Part shown: positions 7,439 to 16,437 of the stretch, in pieces | Position numbering within the stretch: position 1 is the stretch's first letter | Layout of the letters: every line of letters starts with the position of its first letter | Source: JAFGUF01 sp040883315 | GTDB taxonomy: Bacteria > Bacillota > Clostridia > Christensenellales > UMGS416 | DNA: 64,000 nucleotides | Assembly: GCA_040883315.1 (NCBI GenBank) | Contig: JBFLKU010000018.1 | Coordinates: forward strand, 15,899-79,898 | Direction of reading: 5' to 3' | Translations under genes and position numbers: made by a program | The notes under the pieces: model-generated | What the model was told of the DNA's origin: nothing | Database searches by the model: none | Seen by the model: only the letters and a program-made list of their open reading frames with translations

Positions 7439-8308
7439 TTATATTGAAGATGCCACAGTGTTTACTAGAGAACCAATGCCATCAATTACAATCTCCATCT
7501 TGTCGCCTGCTTTCAAATACTTTGGTGGATTAAACCCCTTGCCCACACCTTGTGGAGTTCCTGTAGCTATTATATCCCCTGCGTTCAGTGTCATACCCTT
7601 TGAGAGCTGCACTATTAGCGCAGGTATATCGTGCATCATCAATGTGGTGTTTGCATCCTGACGCAACTCGCCATTTATATATGATTTTATACTAAGATTA
7701 TTTCCATCTGCTATTTCATCTTTGGTCACTATCCACGGGCCTATAGGGCAGTGTGTATCCAGGCTTTTGCCCTTAAACCATTGCTGGTGTTTTTCCTGAA
7801 GGTCTCTGGATGTCACATCGTTTAATATTGTATATCCATAAACATAATCCAAGGCCTCCTCTGCCTTTATATTTATTCCTTTTTTGCCTATCACAACTGC
7901 TAGCTCAGCTTCATAGTCCACATCTGTGCATGCATTTTCATGTAAATATACCATGTCCACGGGGTTAGTCACGCTTGATAGTGCCTTGGAGAAAAATATC
8001 GGCGTTTCTTTCACTTTTGCCACATCGTCGCTGCTTCCATCGAACTCAATAATGTGATCGTAATAGTTTTTGCCGATGCACAAAATGTTCTTTGTAGGCT
8101 TCACCGGAGCTAAAAGTTTTACATCACTAAAGATGAATTCATCTTTCAGCAGTTTTTTCTCATTCTTTGCCTTTTCAAATATCTCGACCACTATTTCAAA
8201 GCTATCAGGATTCTCCAAAAGACTGCTATTTGAATATATCGTGCTTTTGGCGTCATCCAGCATCCCCCAAAATATTTTGCTTTCATATAGAAATTTAACT
8301 ATCTTCAT
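7439..8308 (-). CDS. Fumarylacetoacetate hydrolase (FAH) family protein
   Basis: A 289-residue FAH-superfamily enzyme. The N-terminal 70 residues are variable. The catalytic fold runs from about residue 72 (ILCIGKNYYDHI) through the metal-binding DVDYEAELAVVIGKKG, GYTILNDVTSRDLQ, WFKGKSLDTHCPIGPW and GDIIATGTPQGVG. Members hydrolyse or hydrate 2-keto acid substrates, for example acylpyruvases, 2-keto-3-deoxy-L-fuconate hydrolases and 2-keto-4-pentenoate hydratases. Placement with kdgR, kdgA and kdgK suggests a ketodeoxy sugar acid substrate, but the exact reaction cannot be read from sequence. A possible promoter with TTGATT and TAAAAT spaced by 18 lies in the 168-base gap upstream. Confidence 0.82.
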   Translation of the reverse strand: MKIVKFLYESKIFWGMLDDAKSTIYSNSSLLENPDSFEIVVEIFEKAKNEKKLLKDEFIFSDVKLLAPVKPTKNILCIGKNYYDHIIEFDGSSDDVAKVKETPIFFSKALSSVTNPVDMVYLHENACTDVDYEAELAVVIGKKGINIKAEEALDYVYGYTILNDVTSRDLQEKHQQWFKGKSLDTHCPIGPWIVTKDEIADGNNLSIKSYINGELRQDANTTLMMHDIPALIVQLSKGMTLNAGDIIATGTPQGVGKGFNPPKYLKAGDKMEIVIDGIGSLVNTVASSI

Positions 8309-8403
8309 TATGCTTTCCTTTTAAATATCTTTATGTGATTTTATCATTTTTATATCCTATAAATCAATAATTATAATTTATTTAGGCTGTATAAATGCAG
8401 AAA

Positions 8404-8422
8404 GAGCACAAAAAGAGTGCCC
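8404..8422 (-). terminator. Weak hairpin after the large pectin operon
   Basis: On the minus strand GGGCAC and GTGCTC pair with one G-T around a T-rich loop, followed by a short TTT. It lies about 55 bases past the stop at 8477 and is a weak terminator candidate. Confidence 0.3.
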
Positions 8423-8476
8423 TATTCATAGATATCCTAATATATTTTCAATAATGCTAAAAATAATATAAAATCT

Positions 8477-9322
8477 TCAGTCTGCCGTTTTTATTCCTCT
8501 GTCTTCCAGCCAGTCTATGCTCATATCAATCCATCTGGTCAGATTAGTGCTTACAGCGGGCAATTCATCTGTTCTGTGGGATTCACCATCCGCAGTAGAA
8601 AGCCCGTGCTGTCCCTTTTCAAATATATGCAGAGAAAAAGGAACTCGATTTTTTTCATAGGATTGTGCCATTGCCAAGCAATTGTAAACAGGCACGGCAC
8701 CGTCCTCATATGTATGCCATATAAATGCAGGTACGCTCTGTGGAGTCACTCTATCTTCCAGCGATAAATATTTTTTTAGCTCTTCATCATCTCCACATAG
8801 ATTTTCAAACGAACCTTGATGTCCTTTCTCTTTAGATGTAATAACAGGGTATGATAGTATTGCGGCATTCGGTTTTGCCATGCTTGACTTCTCGCCGAAA
8901 GCTTCCTTTATTACATCTTCGCCAAATAATGTAGCTAGGCAGCCGCAAAGATGTCCGCCTGCTGAAAATCCCAGTGCAGCTATTTTTTCTTTGTGCACGT
9001 TAAAAATCTCTGCATACTCTCTGATATATATCATTGCCATCGCAGCCTCCAAAAAGGCCGTGGGATACTTTGCAGGCGCTACAGCATAGTCCAGAATAAA
9101 CACTGCAAATCCTCTAGCTAAATACCTCATGGCAATTGGCTCTGCTTCCCCTGGCGAAACCAAAATATATCCGCCGCCGGGCATAATTAAAATGGCAGGT
9201 CTTTTTCTTTCTTCGTTTATCTCCGAATAATTATCCGGCAAATACATTGTCAGCAATCCTTTGCTTCCGTTTAGCTTCTCTCTGTTTAATTCCTTATATA
9301 AATCTACTTGCTTAATTATCAT
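8477..9322 (-). CDS. Alpha/beta-hydrolase esterase, acetylesterase-like
   Basis: A 281-residue alpha/beta hydrolase of the BD-FAE/acetyl esterase type. It shows the oxyanion segment MPGGGYILVSPGEAEPIA near residue 50, the nucleophile elbow GFSAGGH near 120, an acid in WHTYEDGAVP near 208 and the histidine in GQHGLS near 245. There is no signal peptide, so it acts in the cytoplasm. As the last gene of the pectin operon, 4 bases after the CE15-like gene, it probably removes acetyl groups from imported pectin fragments. That substrate is inferred from context. Confidence 0.8.
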   Translation of the reverse strand: MIIKQVDLYKELNREKLNGSKGLLTMYLPDNYSEINEERKRPAILIMPGGGYILVSPGEAEPIAMRYLARGFAVFILDYAVAPAKYPTAFLEAAMAMIYIREYAEIFNVHKEKIAALGFSAGGHLCGCLATLFGEDVIKEAFGEKSSMAKPNAAILSYPVITSKEKGHQGSFENLCGDDEELKKYLSLEDRVTPQSVPAFIWHTYEDGAVPVYNCLAMAQSYEKNRVPFSLHIFEKGQHGLSTADGESHRTDELPAVSTNLTRWIDMSIDWLEDRGIKTAD

Positions 9323-9326
9323 ATAT

Positions 9327-10397
9327 TTATCCTTTTTCTATATGTTTATTCATAAATTCTATGAATTTGTTCCAATCATATCTGCTTAAAAAATGTTCGC
9401 CATATCGCATATGATATCCAATTCTTCCTTCGTTAAAAACATCTCCTACAACTGGATATCTATCCTCCGCCAAAAATCCCTGCAGCCCCATTTTCTCATA
9501 AATCTCGCTTGCAAGCAAGCACGAAATATATTCACTTTCAGGGTCTGCCCATATGTCTTTGCTGGCTGAGCACGTATAAAAAAGCCTTGGTGCCATTGCC
9601 GCCACCAGCTGATGCTGGTCAAATGGCATTTCATCTTCTCTGTCCATAAACTGCTGGTAGTTTTCGCAGAACCAATAGGGGAATTTGGTGCAAATGTCTT
9701 TTACAGTTTCACCCCTTTTCCTTCGAGTGATAGCAGCACCGGAGCAACCAGAGTTGTTTGCAAATACTGCACAAAATCTATCATCCTGAACACAGCACCA
9801 AAGGGCAGTCTTACCCAGTCTGGAATGTCCTACACATGCTATACTTTTATGGTCTATATATGTTAGCGTCTGCACATAGTCCATCACTCTGGATAGCGCA
9901 TATGCCCAAATGCCATATTTCCCCCAAGTATCGCCATGCTCCGCTCTGGGGAACATTCCAGCCAGCTTGCTCTGCATGTCAAAATTGTCTTGCGAAATAA
10001 TCTCATAATGAATTACTGCAAGTGCATATCCGGCATCTATAATTTCTTCTATTGGCGTTTCGTAGGATTCTTTGTATGTGTGAAAAGAAAGAAAAACAAA
10101 AAGCGGCACTTTATCTTCCGTATTTGGCGATACAATATCAAAAGGGAAAGAAAACTCTCCCTTTGGTGTATCAAAAGACAGCAGAATATTCCTATGTGTT
10201 GCCTTGCCTGCAAATGTTATTTTGTCCTCGCTCACCACTTTGCCAGCTGTTTTAGGCATATTGTATGGAGTATTGCCATACACATTTTCACTGAATATCT
10301 TTATTATCTTTTTTCTGGATTCATCCCACTTTTCTGCAGATAAATCATCATCTAGCAAAGGCGGAATGCTCCTCCTTTTTATCTCCTCTTTTATCAT
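9327..10397 (-). CDS. CE15-like glucuronoyl/uronate ester hydrolase
   Basis: A 356-residue alpha/beta hydrolase with the CE15 signature: nucleophile motif GHSRLGKTALW near residue 195, followed by FANNSGCSGAAITRRKRGE, the segment lining the uronate pocket. Upstream, HYEIISQDNFDMQSK and WGKYGIWAYALSRVMDYV also match the family. CE15 enzymes cleave esters of 4-O-methylglucuronate, and relatives may act on other uronate esters. No signal peptide is present, unlike most CE15 enzymes, so a cytosolic job on imported methyl-esterified oligogalacturonides is plausible. It lies 10 bases after the Gfo/Idh/MocA gene in the same operon. Confidence 0.75.
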   Translation of the reverse strand: MIKEEIKRRSIPPLLDDDLSAEKWDESRKKIIKIFSENVYGNTPYNMPKTAGKVVSEDKITFAGKATHRNILLSFDTPKGEFSFPFDIVSPNTEDKVPLFVFLSFHTYKESYETPIEEIIDAGYALAVIHYEIISQDNFDMQSKLAGMFPRAEHGDTWGKYGIWAYALSRVMDYVQTLTYIDHKSIACVGHSRLGKTALWCCVQDDRFCAVFANNSGCSGAAITRRKRGETVKDICTKFPYWFCENYQQFMDREDEMPFDQHQLVAAMAPRLFYTCSASKDIWADPESEYISCLLASEIYEKMGLQGFLAEDRYPVVGDVFNEGRIGYHMRYGEHFLSRYDWNKFIEFMNKHIEKG

Positions 10398-10407
10398 AAT
10401 ATATTCC

Positions 10408-11694
10408 TTAATAGAATTTAATTAAATCATCAATCTTTATAGGCAGCCCGCTTGCTATAGATTTGTTTGCCGCAATACCTGTAAGTATCGACATTGCTCC
10501 CTGCACTTGGTCAGCCTCTCTTTTAAATTTATCAGGCGCAGGATTGCCAAATAAGGAATCCAGCATCACAGGGTCTCCTCCGCCGTGTCCGCCCTCTCCT
10601 GTCACTACGTCCACTTTGTATGCTTCATCAAACATTGGATATACTCGTATTTCGTGCTTTTCGGCGGCACCCTCCAGTTCAGATCTTCCACCTGCATTAA
10701 TATATACTTTTTCAACCACCTTATACTCTATCCTGCCCTTAGATCCGTTTATGCTCACCACGAATCCTTCCCAAGGCATATATGAATTCAATGAATATGT
10801 CAGTATTGCGTTTGTGTTGTATTTCACAGTGACACCCATAGTATCCTCTATGCTGATGCCGTCTCCAAATACGCTTAAGTCCCTTATATACCCACTGTCT
10901 GCTTCAGCATCCAGATATAGTCCTTTCAGTCTTTCATTGCTTTCTAAGTCAATTGCAAACGGGTCACCTTTTGCGGCTTCACTGCCATGTGCGCGATAAT
11001 AAAAATCTTTCACTCCGCGTCTTTCAGCATTTTCTATGCCGTAAAAGTTTCTCTCGCCAAATGCGAACACTATCTTTGGCTGTGCGCCCAGCCAGAAATT
11101 CACCAAGTCAAAATGGTGGGTTGATTTGTGCACCAATAGCCCACCGCTGTTGGATTTATTTCTGTGCCATCTTCTATAATAGTCTGCTCCATGTGTCGTA
11201 TTCAGCAGCCATTCAAAATGAACAGAGAATACCTCTCCAATGGTGTCATTTTCTATCAGTTCTCTTATTTTTGTATTGTATGGTGCATATCTGTAGTTGA
11301 ATGTCACTCTCACTTTTTTGCCCGTTTCATTTGCAGTGTCCAGTATTGCCTGTGCTTTCACTTCATCAATGGTCATTGGTTTTTCTGTGATAACATCGCA
11401 GCCCAGCTCCAAAGCCCTGATTATATATCTATGATGTGTCCTATCAACGGATGTCACTATCACGCAGTCCGGCTTATGGTCTGCAATCATTTTGTCAAAC
11501 TCCGTGTAGTTATATGTAGGCACAGCATTATATCCGAATTCCCCCACTAATGTCTTGTTTGTAAAGTCCATTCTTGTCTGGCTGACATCACATATTGCTG
11601 AAAGCTCACATGTGTCTTTATATGTTGTAGCTATTGCCGAATAGAACATTTTTGCTCTTCCGCCTGTTCCAACCTGTACATATTTCTTTTTCAT
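10408..11694 (-). CDS. Gfo/Idh/MocA-family oxidoreductase
   Basis: A 428-residue NAD(P)-dependent oxidoreductase. The Rossmann motif VGTGGRAKMFYSAI is at the N terminus, and EKPMTIDEVKAQAILDTAN near residue 110 holds the EKP lysine. VRVTFNYRYAPYNTK and SGGLLVHKSTHHFDLVNFWLG, with its histidine pair, belong to the C-terminal alpha/beta domain. The sugar substrate is unknown. Setting in the pectin operon suggests oxidation or epimerisation of a uronate-derived sugar. The frame opens five codons earlier, but the GAGG spacing favours the ATG at 11694. It could also supply a reductase step that is otherwise missing here. Confidence 0.82.
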   Translation of the reverse strand: MKKKYVQVGTGGRAKMFYSAIATTYKDTCELSAICDVSQTRMDFTNKTLVGEFGYNAVPTYNYTEFDKMIADHKPDCVIVTSVDRTHHRYIIRALELGCDVITEKPMTIDEVKAQAILDTANETGKKVRVTFNYRYAPYNTKIRELIENDTIGEVFSVHFEWLLNTTHGADYYRRWHRNKSNSGGLLVHKSTHHFDLVNFWLGAQPKIVFAFGERNFYGIENAERRGVKDFYYRAHGSEAAKGDPFAIDLESNERLKGLYLDAEADSGYIRDLSVFGDGISIEDTMGVTVKYNTNAILTYSLNSYMPWEGFVVSINGSKGRIEYKVVEKVYINAGGRSELEGAAEKHEIRVYPMFDEAYKVDVVTGEGGHGGGDPVMLDSLFGNPAPDKFKREADQVQGAMSILTGIAANKSIASGLPIKIDDLIKFY

Positions 11695-11720
11695 AATGTT
11701 TAACCTCACTAATTATGTAA

Positions 11721-12665
11721 TTAAAAAAATTCTAGCAGTCTAAAGCCATATACTAAAAATAGCATGCTGATTAATGATAAAATTGTCGTAAATGTCACTA
11801 TCTCTCCTGCAAGCTCGTCGTCCCCGCCGTATGCACTGGTAATGGGATATGAGCTCACAGAGCTAGGTGTTGCAAAGCAGCACATCAGAGCCATCAGAGA
11901 TATACCTCTGAATCCGATAATAAATGCACCTATGCTGACTGCCACAAGTGGTATAAATACCAGCTTTGTCAGCACACTCCACGTGATAGCTTTTCTATTT
12001 TTCTTCAAGTTTTTAAATCCGAATGTAGTGCCCAATGTCAAGAAAGACAAAGGCGTCGCTATTGAACCAATTGATTTAACAGGAGAAAAAAGCATGGTCG
12101 GCAAATGAATTGACAATGCCTGCATGCCTATTCCCAGTGCAGCTGCTATTATGAAAGGATTTTTCAGTACAGAAAGCACCACCTTCATGGGGTGTGTCTT
12201 TTCTTCTCCTATGTTTCGAGATACAATTATGGCTGTCACTGCATTTTGCAGCAAAATAAAAGGGCTAAGCATTATGATAACATCATATGCCGCAGCTTCT
12301 CCCAATATCCCTAGCGCCAGCGGAAAACCGTAAACTGCCGTGTTTGCTCTGCAGGTGCAAAGCAGTATCGCCATTTGCCTACGCTTGTCTTTCACGATTT
12401 TAGGCACAAGTATCAGCAGCGTTACCAGCATAAAAACACCAAAGCCTAGTACAAAAGATGTGAAATCCCATCTTAGTCCGTTTTTAATGTCCCCTAAGTA
12501 AACTTTTGAAAAGATGAAGCATGGCATAATAACTTTTGAAAAAAGTCTGTTTATCGCCGTCTGCTCACCATCCTTAATTATCGACAGCTTCTTTGCGAGC
12601 ATTCCAATAAGTAGCATAGCCAAAAGAGGAAATATTACCCCAAAAGAAGATATGAATAAATCCAT
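11721..12665 (-). CDS. AEC-family transporter (auxin efflux carrier type)
   Basis: A 314-residue polytopic protein of the AEC family, with two five-helix repeats. The first begins FGVIFPLLAMLLIGMLAKK; conserved polar breaks are KVIMPCFIFSKVY in repeat one and FATPSSVSSYPITSAYGGD in repeat two. AEC carriers move organic acids or related anions. Within the pectin operon it may export an acid product or handle an uronate. It lies 26 bases upstream of the oxidoreductase gene and 40 bases after GH105. Direction and substrate are not determined. Confidence 0.8.
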   Translation of the reverse strand: MDLFISSFGVIFPLLAMLLIGMLAKKLSIIKDGEQTAINRLFSKVIMPCFIFSKVYLGDIKNGLRWDFTSFVLGFGVFMLVTLLILVPKIVKDKRRQMAILLCTCRANTAVYGFPLALGILGEAAAYDVIIMLSPFILLQNAVTAIIVSRNIGEEKTHPMKVVLSVLKNPFIIAAALGIGMQALSIHLPTMLFSPVKSIGSIATPLSFLTLGTTFGFKNLKKNRKAITWSVLTKLVFIPLVAVSIGAFIIGFRGISLMALMCCFATPSSVSSYPITSAYGGDDELAGEIVTFTTILSLISMLFLVYGFRLLEFF

Positions 12666-12705
12666 TTAAAGTCCTTCCTAAGTCTATATTCTTTATCTAT
12701 TTATT

Positions 12706-13833
12706 CTAATATAGGCTCTCTGCATAGCAATATAAAAACGGCGCTATTCCTTTTGCTTCGTTCTCTACTATAGGCTCCGACATATAATACTCTATCGTCC
12801 CGTCTCTACGTTTATTTCCCTGTGGCCCAAGCCCTGCCACCAGACATATGCCTCCAAGCGATAGGCTGCCATCCACTTCTTTCAGATATTTTCTGCAGAT
12901 ACTTTCAAATAATTTTTGCCCGATATCTTTCCATTTTTCGTCGGTGTGTTTCAGCCTTGCAGACTTCATCATGGCATACCCTATCAGTGCACTTCCACTT
13001 GTTTCCGGATAATTTCCATCCTTTTTAGGATAGTCCACTACCTGCATGAACATTCCAGAATCTTTATCTAAATACGGTAAAATTCCATCAAATATCTCTG
13101 AAAGTTGATTCTTTAAGAATTTTTTTTCATCCTGCAATTCGTCTGGATACGCTTCCAGCACATCTGCCAATGCTGCAGCAAACCATCCTATTGCACGGAG
13201 CCATGCATTTGGCGATTGTCCGTTTTCCTTCGCCCAAAATACTTCTCCGCTTGCATCATAGGCGTGAATATACAGCTTCTTTTGCTCGTCAAACATAAGC
13301 TCTCTCACATTTTTAAACTGCATATATATGTCTTCATATTCGCTGCCAATTCCAAAATATTTTTCATATCTGCATCGAAATACCTGTGCCATATAAAGCC
13401 CATCAAGCCATATTTGATTTGGGTATATCAGCTTATGCCAGTAGTTGCCTGTATTGGTTCTTGGCTGGCTTTTCAGCTGAGATAGCAAGGATTTAATTGC
13501 TTTAAAGTATTTTTCTTCTTTACCGATTCTGTATACATCAATCAATGCATTGCCGCTGAAAACATTGTCTAGATTATAGTCTTCTTCTTTATATCCTACC
13601 AGTTTTCCGTCATCTCCAACTAAGCCGGATATAAATTCATGCACAAAGTCAAAATATCTGCTTTCACCTGTCTGCTCATACATCCTTAAAAGTGCAGTCA
13701 TCATGCAGCCGTCAATATAATTCCATTTCGGCTTTTCTCCGCTTCTCAATCTTTCAATATTCCAAACAGGGCAATCAGGGGTGGACTCTGCCAAAAGCTT
13801 ATTAATATATTTTTCTATTATTTCGATTTTCAT
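12706..13833 (-). CDS. GH105 unsaturated rhamnogalacturonyl/galacturonyl hydrolase
   Basis: A 375-residue (alpha/alpha)6-barrel protein of the YteR/YesR type. Conserved features are WNYIDGCMMTALLRMYEQTG near residue 37, DNVFSGNALIDVY, IWLDGLYMAQVFRCRYE near 150, NGQSPNAWLRAIGWFAAALAD near 205 and YPETSGSALIGYAMMKSA near 280. GH105 enzymes hydrate the terminal 4,5-unsaturated uronate of lyase-produced oligosaccharides. There is no signal peptide, so it is cytoplasmic. The ATG directly follows the GH28 stop, with its ribosome site GGAG inside the GH28 coding end, so translation is coupled. It implies that pectate or rhamnogalacturonan lyase products are imported. Confidence 0.9.
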   Translation of the reverse strand: MKIEIIEKYINKLLAESTPDCPVWNIERLRSGEKPKWNYIDGCMMTALLRMYEQTGESRYFDFVHEFISGLVGDDGKLVGYKEEDYNLDNVFSGNALIDVYRIGKEEKYFKAIKSLLSQLKSQPRTNTGNYWHKLIYPNQIWLDGLYMAQVFRCRYEKYFGIGSEYEDIYMQFKNVRELMFDEQKKLYIHAYDASGEVFWAKENGQSPNAWLRAIGWFAAALADVLEAYPDELQDEKKFLKNQLSEIFDGILPYLDKDSGMFMQVVDYPKKDGNYPETSGSALIGYAMMKSARLKHTDEKWKDIGQKLFESICRKYLKEVDGSLSLGGICLVAGLGPQGNKRRDGTIEYYMSEPIVENEAKGIAPFLYCYAESLY

Positions 13834-15381
13834 CTATTGCTCCGTAATTTCGCTAACATTTTGGGTTATCACTTTTTCACCTACCGCACCAGATATATCA
13901 ATATTCGAAAGCTTCACTTTCTTAACGTTATTAAAATATAGCCCAAGCTTAGTGCATTCTTCAATATCCGACATCATTGCAGGATGACCGTATTCTGCAT
14001 CTTGCCTAAATGCTATTTTCACATTCTCTATTTGTATCTCCTCTATGGGCTGCTCGGGCAATCCGTAGAAAAACCCAGCTGCCACAGAGCAGCCATTGCA
14101 CACCATATTCCTGAAGTAAAATCTGCCCAGATACGGTGTCCTATCATCCACCGGCAGTGGACTTTTGTTTTGAACATACCCGCTTTTTCCATCAGGGTCG
14201 CAAAAATAATACATATTCACAACCAGCGGTGTCAGCACTCCGTCCATAATAATATTTTCAAATGTTATGCCGTCAATCACAGCATCTTTTCCCCTGCCTC
14301 TTCGCGTTTTTATTCGAAGCCCTCTGTCTGTATTTTTAAATAAGCACTGTGTCACGGACAAATCCTTCACACCGCCGCTCATCTCGCTGCCCAGCACCAC
14401 AGCACCATGCGCATACTCCATCAAGCAGTTTCTGATTGTATGATTTGATGCAGGGATATTTTTGGCTTTTCCTTCATACATTTTGCCAGATTTTATTGCT
14501 ATGGCATCGTCGCCCACAGAAAAGTGTGCACCGATTATCTCGACTCTATCACATGATTCAGGGTTGCATCCATCTGTATTCGGTGAATCCTTCGGAGCAA
14601 TAATTTTTATATCATAAAACCCTAAATCAGTGGAATTATAAGGATGCAGGTGCCAACATGGAGAGTTTTTAAATGTTACTCCGCTGACAAAAATATTTCT
14701 GCATTTATTTGTGAAAAATATTTTAGGGCGCGCTATTTTTCTTTGTTTTGGGTTTATCCACCATGTGGAATTCTGTGCATTGCCATCCACTATGCCTTCG
14801 CCCACTATATGAATATCATGTGCATGATATGCAGATAAAAGAGACTGATGAGAAGCAACAGGGCAGCCTTCCCAACTGACACATTCCAGTTTTTTGCCGT
14901 CTTGGCTGCTTGGCACTTCACCCGGCAATACGGAATAGTCGTCTTCATCCATGCTCCCCAGCAATACTGCATCTTTCATAATCTCTATTGTTATATTGCT
15001 TTTTAGGGTAATTGGTGAAATATGATATATCCCAGCTGGTATCTGCACTCTGCCGTTTTCTGGGCAGGTATTCACAGCCAGCTGTATTGCTTTTGTGTCG
15101 TCTTTTTTGCCGTCGCCAACAGCATAAAAATCCAGCACATTAATACAGCAGCTTTCCTTTTTAGTATTAAAAATGTTAGATTCTTCGGATAAATTTATTT
15201 TTATTTCGTATTCTGTGTCCGGATTCAAATTATATATAGAGAACACATTTGTGTCCACATTCTCCAGCGCCATCTTTTCGTTTAAATAAACATTGTATTT
15301 CTGCGGTGAATTTAAGCACATATCGTTCTCAATCTCGAAAACGGCAGAACAGGATGATACGTATATTTTTTTAATTTTCAT
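13834..15381 (-). CDS. GH28 polygalacturonase-type glycosidase, cytoplasmic
   Basis: A 515-residue protein. Residues 1-85 form a small beta-rich, Fn3-like domain. From about residue 90 (VLDFYAVGDGKKDDTKAIQL) the right-handed beta helix begins. Catalytic motifs of GH28 are all present: SPNTDGCNPESCDRVEI, GDDAIAIKSG, AHGAVVLGSEMSGG and RGLRIKTRRGRG. It hydrolyses alpha-1,4-galacturonosyl linkages; the extra domain and lack of a signal peptide suggest an exo-acting intracellular enzyme on imported oligogalacturonides. The frame extends 31 codons upstream with a hydrophobic, implausible lead; the ATG at 15381 has AGAGG upstream and overlaps the preceding stop by 11 bases. Confidence 0.88.
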   Translation of the reverse strand: MKIKKIYVSSCSAVFEIENDMCLNSPQKYNVYLNEKMALENVDTNVFSIYNLNPDTEYEIKINLSEESNIFNTKKESCCINVLDFYAVGDGKKDDTKAIQLAVNTCPENGRVQIPAGIYHISPITLKSNITIEIMKDAVLLGSMDEDDYSVLPGEVPSSQDGKKLECVSWEGCPVASHQSLLSAYHAHDIHIVGEGIVDGNAQNSTWWINPKQRKIARPKIFFTNKCRNIFVSGVTFKNSPCWHLHPYNSTDLGFYDIKIIAPKDSPNTDGCNPESCDRVEIIGAHFSVGDDAIAIKSGKMYEGKAKNIPASNHTIRNCLMEYAHGAVVLGSEMSGGVKDLSVTQCLFKNTDRGLRIKTRRGRGKDAVIDGITFENIIMDGVLTPLVVNMYYFCDPDGKSGYVQNKSPLPVDDRTPYLGRFYFRNMVCNGCSVAAGFFYGLPEQPIEEIQIENVKIAFRQDAEYGHPAMMSDIEECTKLGLYFNNVKKVKLSNIDISGAVGEKVITQNVSEITEQ

Positions 15382-15868
15382 TTTTCTGTGCCTCTTTTTT
15401 AAATAGCCTTTTGACAAGCAAAAACAGCATATCATATGACATACAAAAAACACCAAATAAAATGGGCTCAGCACCTAGTACTACAGAAGTTTCAGGAAGA
15501 TACTTAATTTGTATTATTGCAGCATTTATAAAATGATAAGTATATGCAACTATAAACGATAAAATTATGCCGTATAATACGTTGAGCAAGAAACTAGCAA
15601 AATTCTTTTTGGGAAACATCATAAAGATGCTGTATTCATTTCCCACATGCTCCATACCATGAAAAATTCTATTTACCATCAAGTCTGTAATCGTACCAAG
15701 CACCAAGCCTATTACTAAAGCCAAATCCAATTGATCTGTAGTATTCAAAAAAAGTCCCCAGCCAACAAAGAAATATACCGCTCCGGCAAACCAGAACTTG
15801 ATAAGCACTGCTTTTAGCCATGTAGGCAATTTCCTTTTTTTCTTCACTACAAATTCTTTATTCTCCAA
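15371..15868 (-). CDS. Uncharacterised four-helix membrane protein of the pectin transport locus
   Basis: A 165-residue protein with a basic N terminus (VKKKRKLPTWLKAV), about four hydrophobic segments (near 18-40, 47-65, 88-113 and 125-150) and a basic tail. The inside-positive ends place both termini in the cytoplasm. No catalytic or transporter motif is recognised. It is translationally coupled to GH28 (11-base overlap) and follows another four-helix protein by 10 bases. Position beside an ABC ATPase gene suggests an accessory part of the oligogalacturonide uptake system; that is inference. Confidence 0.55.
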   Translation of the reverse strand: MENKEFVVKKKRKLPTWLKAVLIKFWFAGAVYFFVGWGLFLNTTDQLDLALVIGLVLGTITDLMVNRIFHGMEHVGNEYSIFMMFPKKNFASFLLNVLYGIILSFIVAYTYHFINAAIIQIKYLPETSVVLGAEPILFGVFCMSYDMLFLLVKRLFKKEAQKNEN

Positions 15869-15878
15869 TGTTTTCTCC

Positions 15879-16433
15879 TCACCAGTTCAGCTCGTCCTCA
15901 TCAGGAAATTCATCATATATTGAAACATCATCAATGATGTTGGAATCGTCTACGTCATATCTTGTAGTGTCTATTTGCAGCAAAGCCTTGTGATAAAGAG
16001 GCTTTAGCAAAATGACCAGCAGAGCAAACCCCAAAGACACCAGATGAATCATTGTCATGTTCATAGATTTTGCAATATCCGGCGTAATAGGCACAGGGCT
16101 TTCCCTGAGCGTAGTTTCGTAGAACATTTCTTTCAGATATAATACTCCGAAAAGAACCTGAATCAATATTATTGCTATAGCAACTATAAGCATTCCTTTG
16201 TGCACTTTTCCTCCCGAATATGCATTGATGTATGAAAAAATCGCCAACATAGAAGATAGAGTTATTATGAAAACATATAGTGCAGTAATATTTGCATTTA
16301 CATACATAGATGCATTCGAATGCTCCGTGAGACTAAACGTATAAATAATACAGCATATAACCAGTATTACCAAAGGAATCCTCTGCGGCGCTCTTTTAAG
16401 ATTAACTATTTGTTTGCGTAAAAAGTCTTTCAT
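15879..16433 (-). CDS. Uncharacterised four-helix membrane protein with acidic tail
   Basis: A 184-residue membrane protein with segments near 18-36, 45-68, 80-100 and 127-148. The C terminus is a soluble, strongly acidic tail rich in aspartate (DVDDSNIIDDVSIYDEFPDE). It starts 4 bases after the upstream ATPase gene and ends 10 bases before the next membrane gene. I do not recognise a family. Tight packing with the ATPase suggests that the acidic tail might contact the cytoplasmic ATPase, but nothing in the sequence proves it. Confidence 0.55.
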   Translation of the reverse strand: MKDFLRKQIVNLKRAPQRIPLVILVICCIIYTFSLTEHSNASMYVNANITALYVFIITLSSMLAIFSYINAYSGGKVHKGMLIVAIAIILIQVLFGVLYLKEMFYETTLRESPVPITPDIAKSMNMTMIHLVSLGFALLVILLKPLYHKALLQIDTTRYDVDDSNIIDDVSIYDEFPDEDELNW

Positions 16434-16437
16434 TTTC

